Positions 62,522 through 64,000 of a stretch of DNA of 64,000 nt are shown one piece after another; the stretch's first letter is position 1, and each line of letters begins with the position of its first letter. This stretch comes from Cognaticolwellia sediminilitoris (lineage in GTDB: Bacteria; Pseudomonadota; Gammaproteobacteria; Enterobacterales; Alteromonadaceae): NCBI GenBank assembly GCA_002104535.1, contig NBOG01000003.1:248001-312000 (forward strand), in the 5' to 3' direction. A model generated the notes under the pieces. That model had not been told where the DNA came from. It did not search any database and saw only the letters and a program-made list of their open reading frames with translations. The position numbers and the translations under genes are program-made.

Positions 62522-62608
62522 TAGTAGTGACATAGTTAACTGATCACCGAATTAGCAGTATTATCATTTATCTCAGACAATTTTAGCTGGCGATAAGTGC
62601 TCAGCAAA

Positions 62609-62995
62609 TTAATTAAAATAACTAATAAAAGCCCCGATAAGTCCACCCAAAATCATTATTATACAAGGAATCCCAGAAAGCATTGCCCCTACAGCTCTAG
62701 AATTAGGCTCTTTAATATAGGCATTCAAATAAATAAGGCGCCCCACTAAATAAACAACCCCAAGCCCAGCAGCGTACATGTAGCTTACATAATATCCAAA
62801 CGCCCACAGAGCAGGAATAAAACTAATTAATTGCTCAGCGGTATTACAATGAACTCGATAATATCGCTCAAACATTTCATTTCCAGTAGTTTGAGGTGCT
62901 TTGATTTCATATTTTTCTCGTGCGATGCCAACTTTTGCTCCAAAGTAAAAGTATTCTATAAGCGCAAACATTGTAACGATTGTTATTAATTCCAT
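62609..62995 (-). CDS. MAPEG-family membrane protein
   Basis: The 128-residue protein has four membrane helices and the MAPEG signature: AREKYEIKAPQTTGNEMFER, YRVHCNTAEQLISFIPALWA, then a final LGGLIGAFISYF. Family members act in glutathione and lipid-peroxide metabolism. The glutathione-binding Arg and Asn residues in FERYYRVHCNTAEQ are present. The bacterial function is not known. It is convergent with pdsS. Confidence 0.9.
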   Translation of the reverse strand: MELITIVTMFALIEYFYFGAKVGIAREKYEIKAPQTTGNEMFERYYRVHCNTAEQLISFIPALWAFGYYVSYMYAAGLGVVYLVGRLIYLNAYIKEPNSRAVGAMLSGIPCIIMILGGLIGAFISYFN

Positions 62996-63405
62996 AAATA
63001 GCCTTAATTTTTATTTAAAAGTTGTTTAAAAAATATTAATACACTTTCTTAACCTGCTACCGGCTTAGCTTTGGAACAATAATTTTCCGGTTAACTTATC
63101 AAGACTACATAATTGATTGCAGGCTGTCTCATTGAAAATGTGTAAATAAGATGTATAGATTTTTTAGAACTATGGCTAGAGAAGACAATTACCACGTAAC
63201 AAAAAGTAAATTAAGTGTAGTTTACTGCCAAAGATATGAACAAATTATTATGGGTGACTTAATGATTATCACAAACCCCATAGCATATTTGATGGTGCAT
63301 GATTCATTATCACCATTGCTTATGTTAGCAATACAGTCTTAAGGCTATTTATTATTCGTTTTTATTTTTATTATCTAAAACATCTAAATATTTTTGGAAA
63401 TAAGA
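62996..63405. other. 410-base intergenic region
   Basis: No convincing gene is seen. A 63-codon frame at 63151-63342 lacks a clear ribosome site and family features. No terminator or operator was recognised. Confidence 0.6.
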
Positions 63406-63795
63406 ATGAGTGAAGTAAAACAAAATCAAAATTATAGCAATGGTGAAAAAATTCGTCGTGAAGTAATGGGGGATGAGTTTGTCGATCGCGCTTTAAATAA
63501 TGCCAATGAATTCGACCAACCATTGCAAGATTTAGTGATGGCAAATGCTTGGGGTAGTACTTGGACTAGAACTGATTTACCCAAAGATACCCGAAGTTTA
63601 GTTACAGTAGCTATGTTAATCGCCTTAAAAGCACCTAATGAATTAAAAGGCCATGTTCGAGGCGCATTACGTAACGGTGTCAGTAAAGAAGAAATAAGAG
63701 CGGTGATAATGCATGCTAGTGTTTATTGCGGATTTCCAGCCGCTTTTGAAGCGATGAGAGCAGCACGCGGAGTTATCGACACGTGGGAAGAGTAG
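63406..63795 (+). CDS. Carboxymuconolactone decarboxylase-family protein
   Basis: The ATG at 63406, with GGAAATAAGA upstream, gives 129 residues. A TTG at 63394 is less likely. The protein resembles 4-carboxymuconolactone decarboxylase (PcaC): REVMGDEFVDRALNNANEFD, WGSTWTRTDLPKDTRSLVTV and EEIRAVIMHASVYCGFPAAF, followed by EAMRAARGVIDTWEE. The CxxC of AhpD peroxidases is absent (only one Cys, in VYCGFP), so a decarboxylase-like role is more likely. No aromatic catabolism gene is adjacent, so the substrate is open. Confidence 0.88.
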   Translation: MSEVKQNQNYSNGEKIRREVMGDEFVDRALNNANEFDQPLQDLVMANAWGSTWTRTDLPKDTRSLVTVAMLIALKAPNELKGHVRGALRNGVSKEEIRAVIMHASVYCGFPAAFEAMRAARGVIDTWEE

Positions 63796-64000
63796 ATTTA
63801 GTATACAAGTTGTACAAGAGTTGATTGCAGGTAATACCGTAAACGACAAAGCATGGATGATGTTCACTAAGCTTTAAGTATTTAACTGTAAACTTAACAT
63901 CATTAAATCACCTTAACATCATGTTAGAAAAACGCCTTTGAGATCCGCGTTTTACTTCTGTGCTATTGATATTTTAACTATTGCATTAACGCGAATAAGC

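Noticed and set aside
63151-63342. 63-codon plus-strand frame between the MAPEG gene and the carboxymuconolactone decarboxylase-family gene
   Set aside because: There is no clear ribosome site, and the composition is irregular with no recognisable family. It is more likely chance.

Overview
The window reads as a chromosome segment from a marine gammaproteobacterium of the Alteromonadales, most likely Colwellia or a close relative. The basis is low GC, TonB-dependent receptors typical of marine heterotrophs, tandem genes for a dimeric and a monomeric NADP-isocitrate dehydrogenase (an arrangement I recall from Colwellia maris), a leucine dehydrogenase, and three genes of the proteobacterial dedicated sortase system. 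I see no rRNA, tRNA, CRISPR array, insertion sequence or prophage.

Layout. 1-6188 (minus): serS (cut by the window edge), crcB, rarA, lolA, ftsK and lrp. 6326-11646 (plus): ald, trxB, aat, a periplasmic TPR protein, bpt and infA. 11795-14396 (minus): clpA and clpS, divergent from cspD (plus). With aat and bpt this puts most of the N-degron pathway in under 6 kb. 14913-18686 (minus): icd and the monomeric idh. 18857-24983 (plus): rluE, nudJ, mnmA, hflD, purB, roxA and a GNAT gene. Up to roxA this order follows two blocks that are separate in E. coli (serS-ftsK-lrp-trxB-aat-infA-clpAS-cspD and icd-rluE-nudJ-mnmA-hflD-purB). 24991-37028: amino-acid and central-carbon genes, namely a small unknown protein, leucine dehydrogenase, a YdiJ-like FAD/Fe-S dehydrogenase, ppsA with its regulator ppsR, a DAHP synthase, and a TonB-dependent receptor.

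37125-51392 is a nucleoside and nucleotide scavenging region: deoB, udk, nupC, deoC, tdk, deoA, cdd, a large Oar-like TonB receptor, a TetR regulator that closely resembles RutR, a secreted endonuclease/exonuclease/phosphatase-family enzyme and an alkaline phosphatase lipoprotein. Three sites resembling the RutR operator (TTGACCA-NN-TGGTCAA) lie upstream of deoB/udk, immediately upstream of cdd-deoA, and between the receptor and the regulator. I infer one regulon: secreted enzymes release nucleosides, the receptor and NupC import material, and Udk/Tdk/Cdd/DeoABC salvage or degrade it.

51524-64000: metC; divergent polB and dinG sharing a LexA-type SOS box; a glyoxalase-fold protein; pdsO, pdsR and pdsS of the dedicated sortase system, with no sortase and no sortase substrate in the window; a MAPEG membrane protein; and a carboxymuconolactone decarboxylase-family protein. 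The most interesting points are the RutR-box regulon and the apparently orphaned sortase signalling genes.
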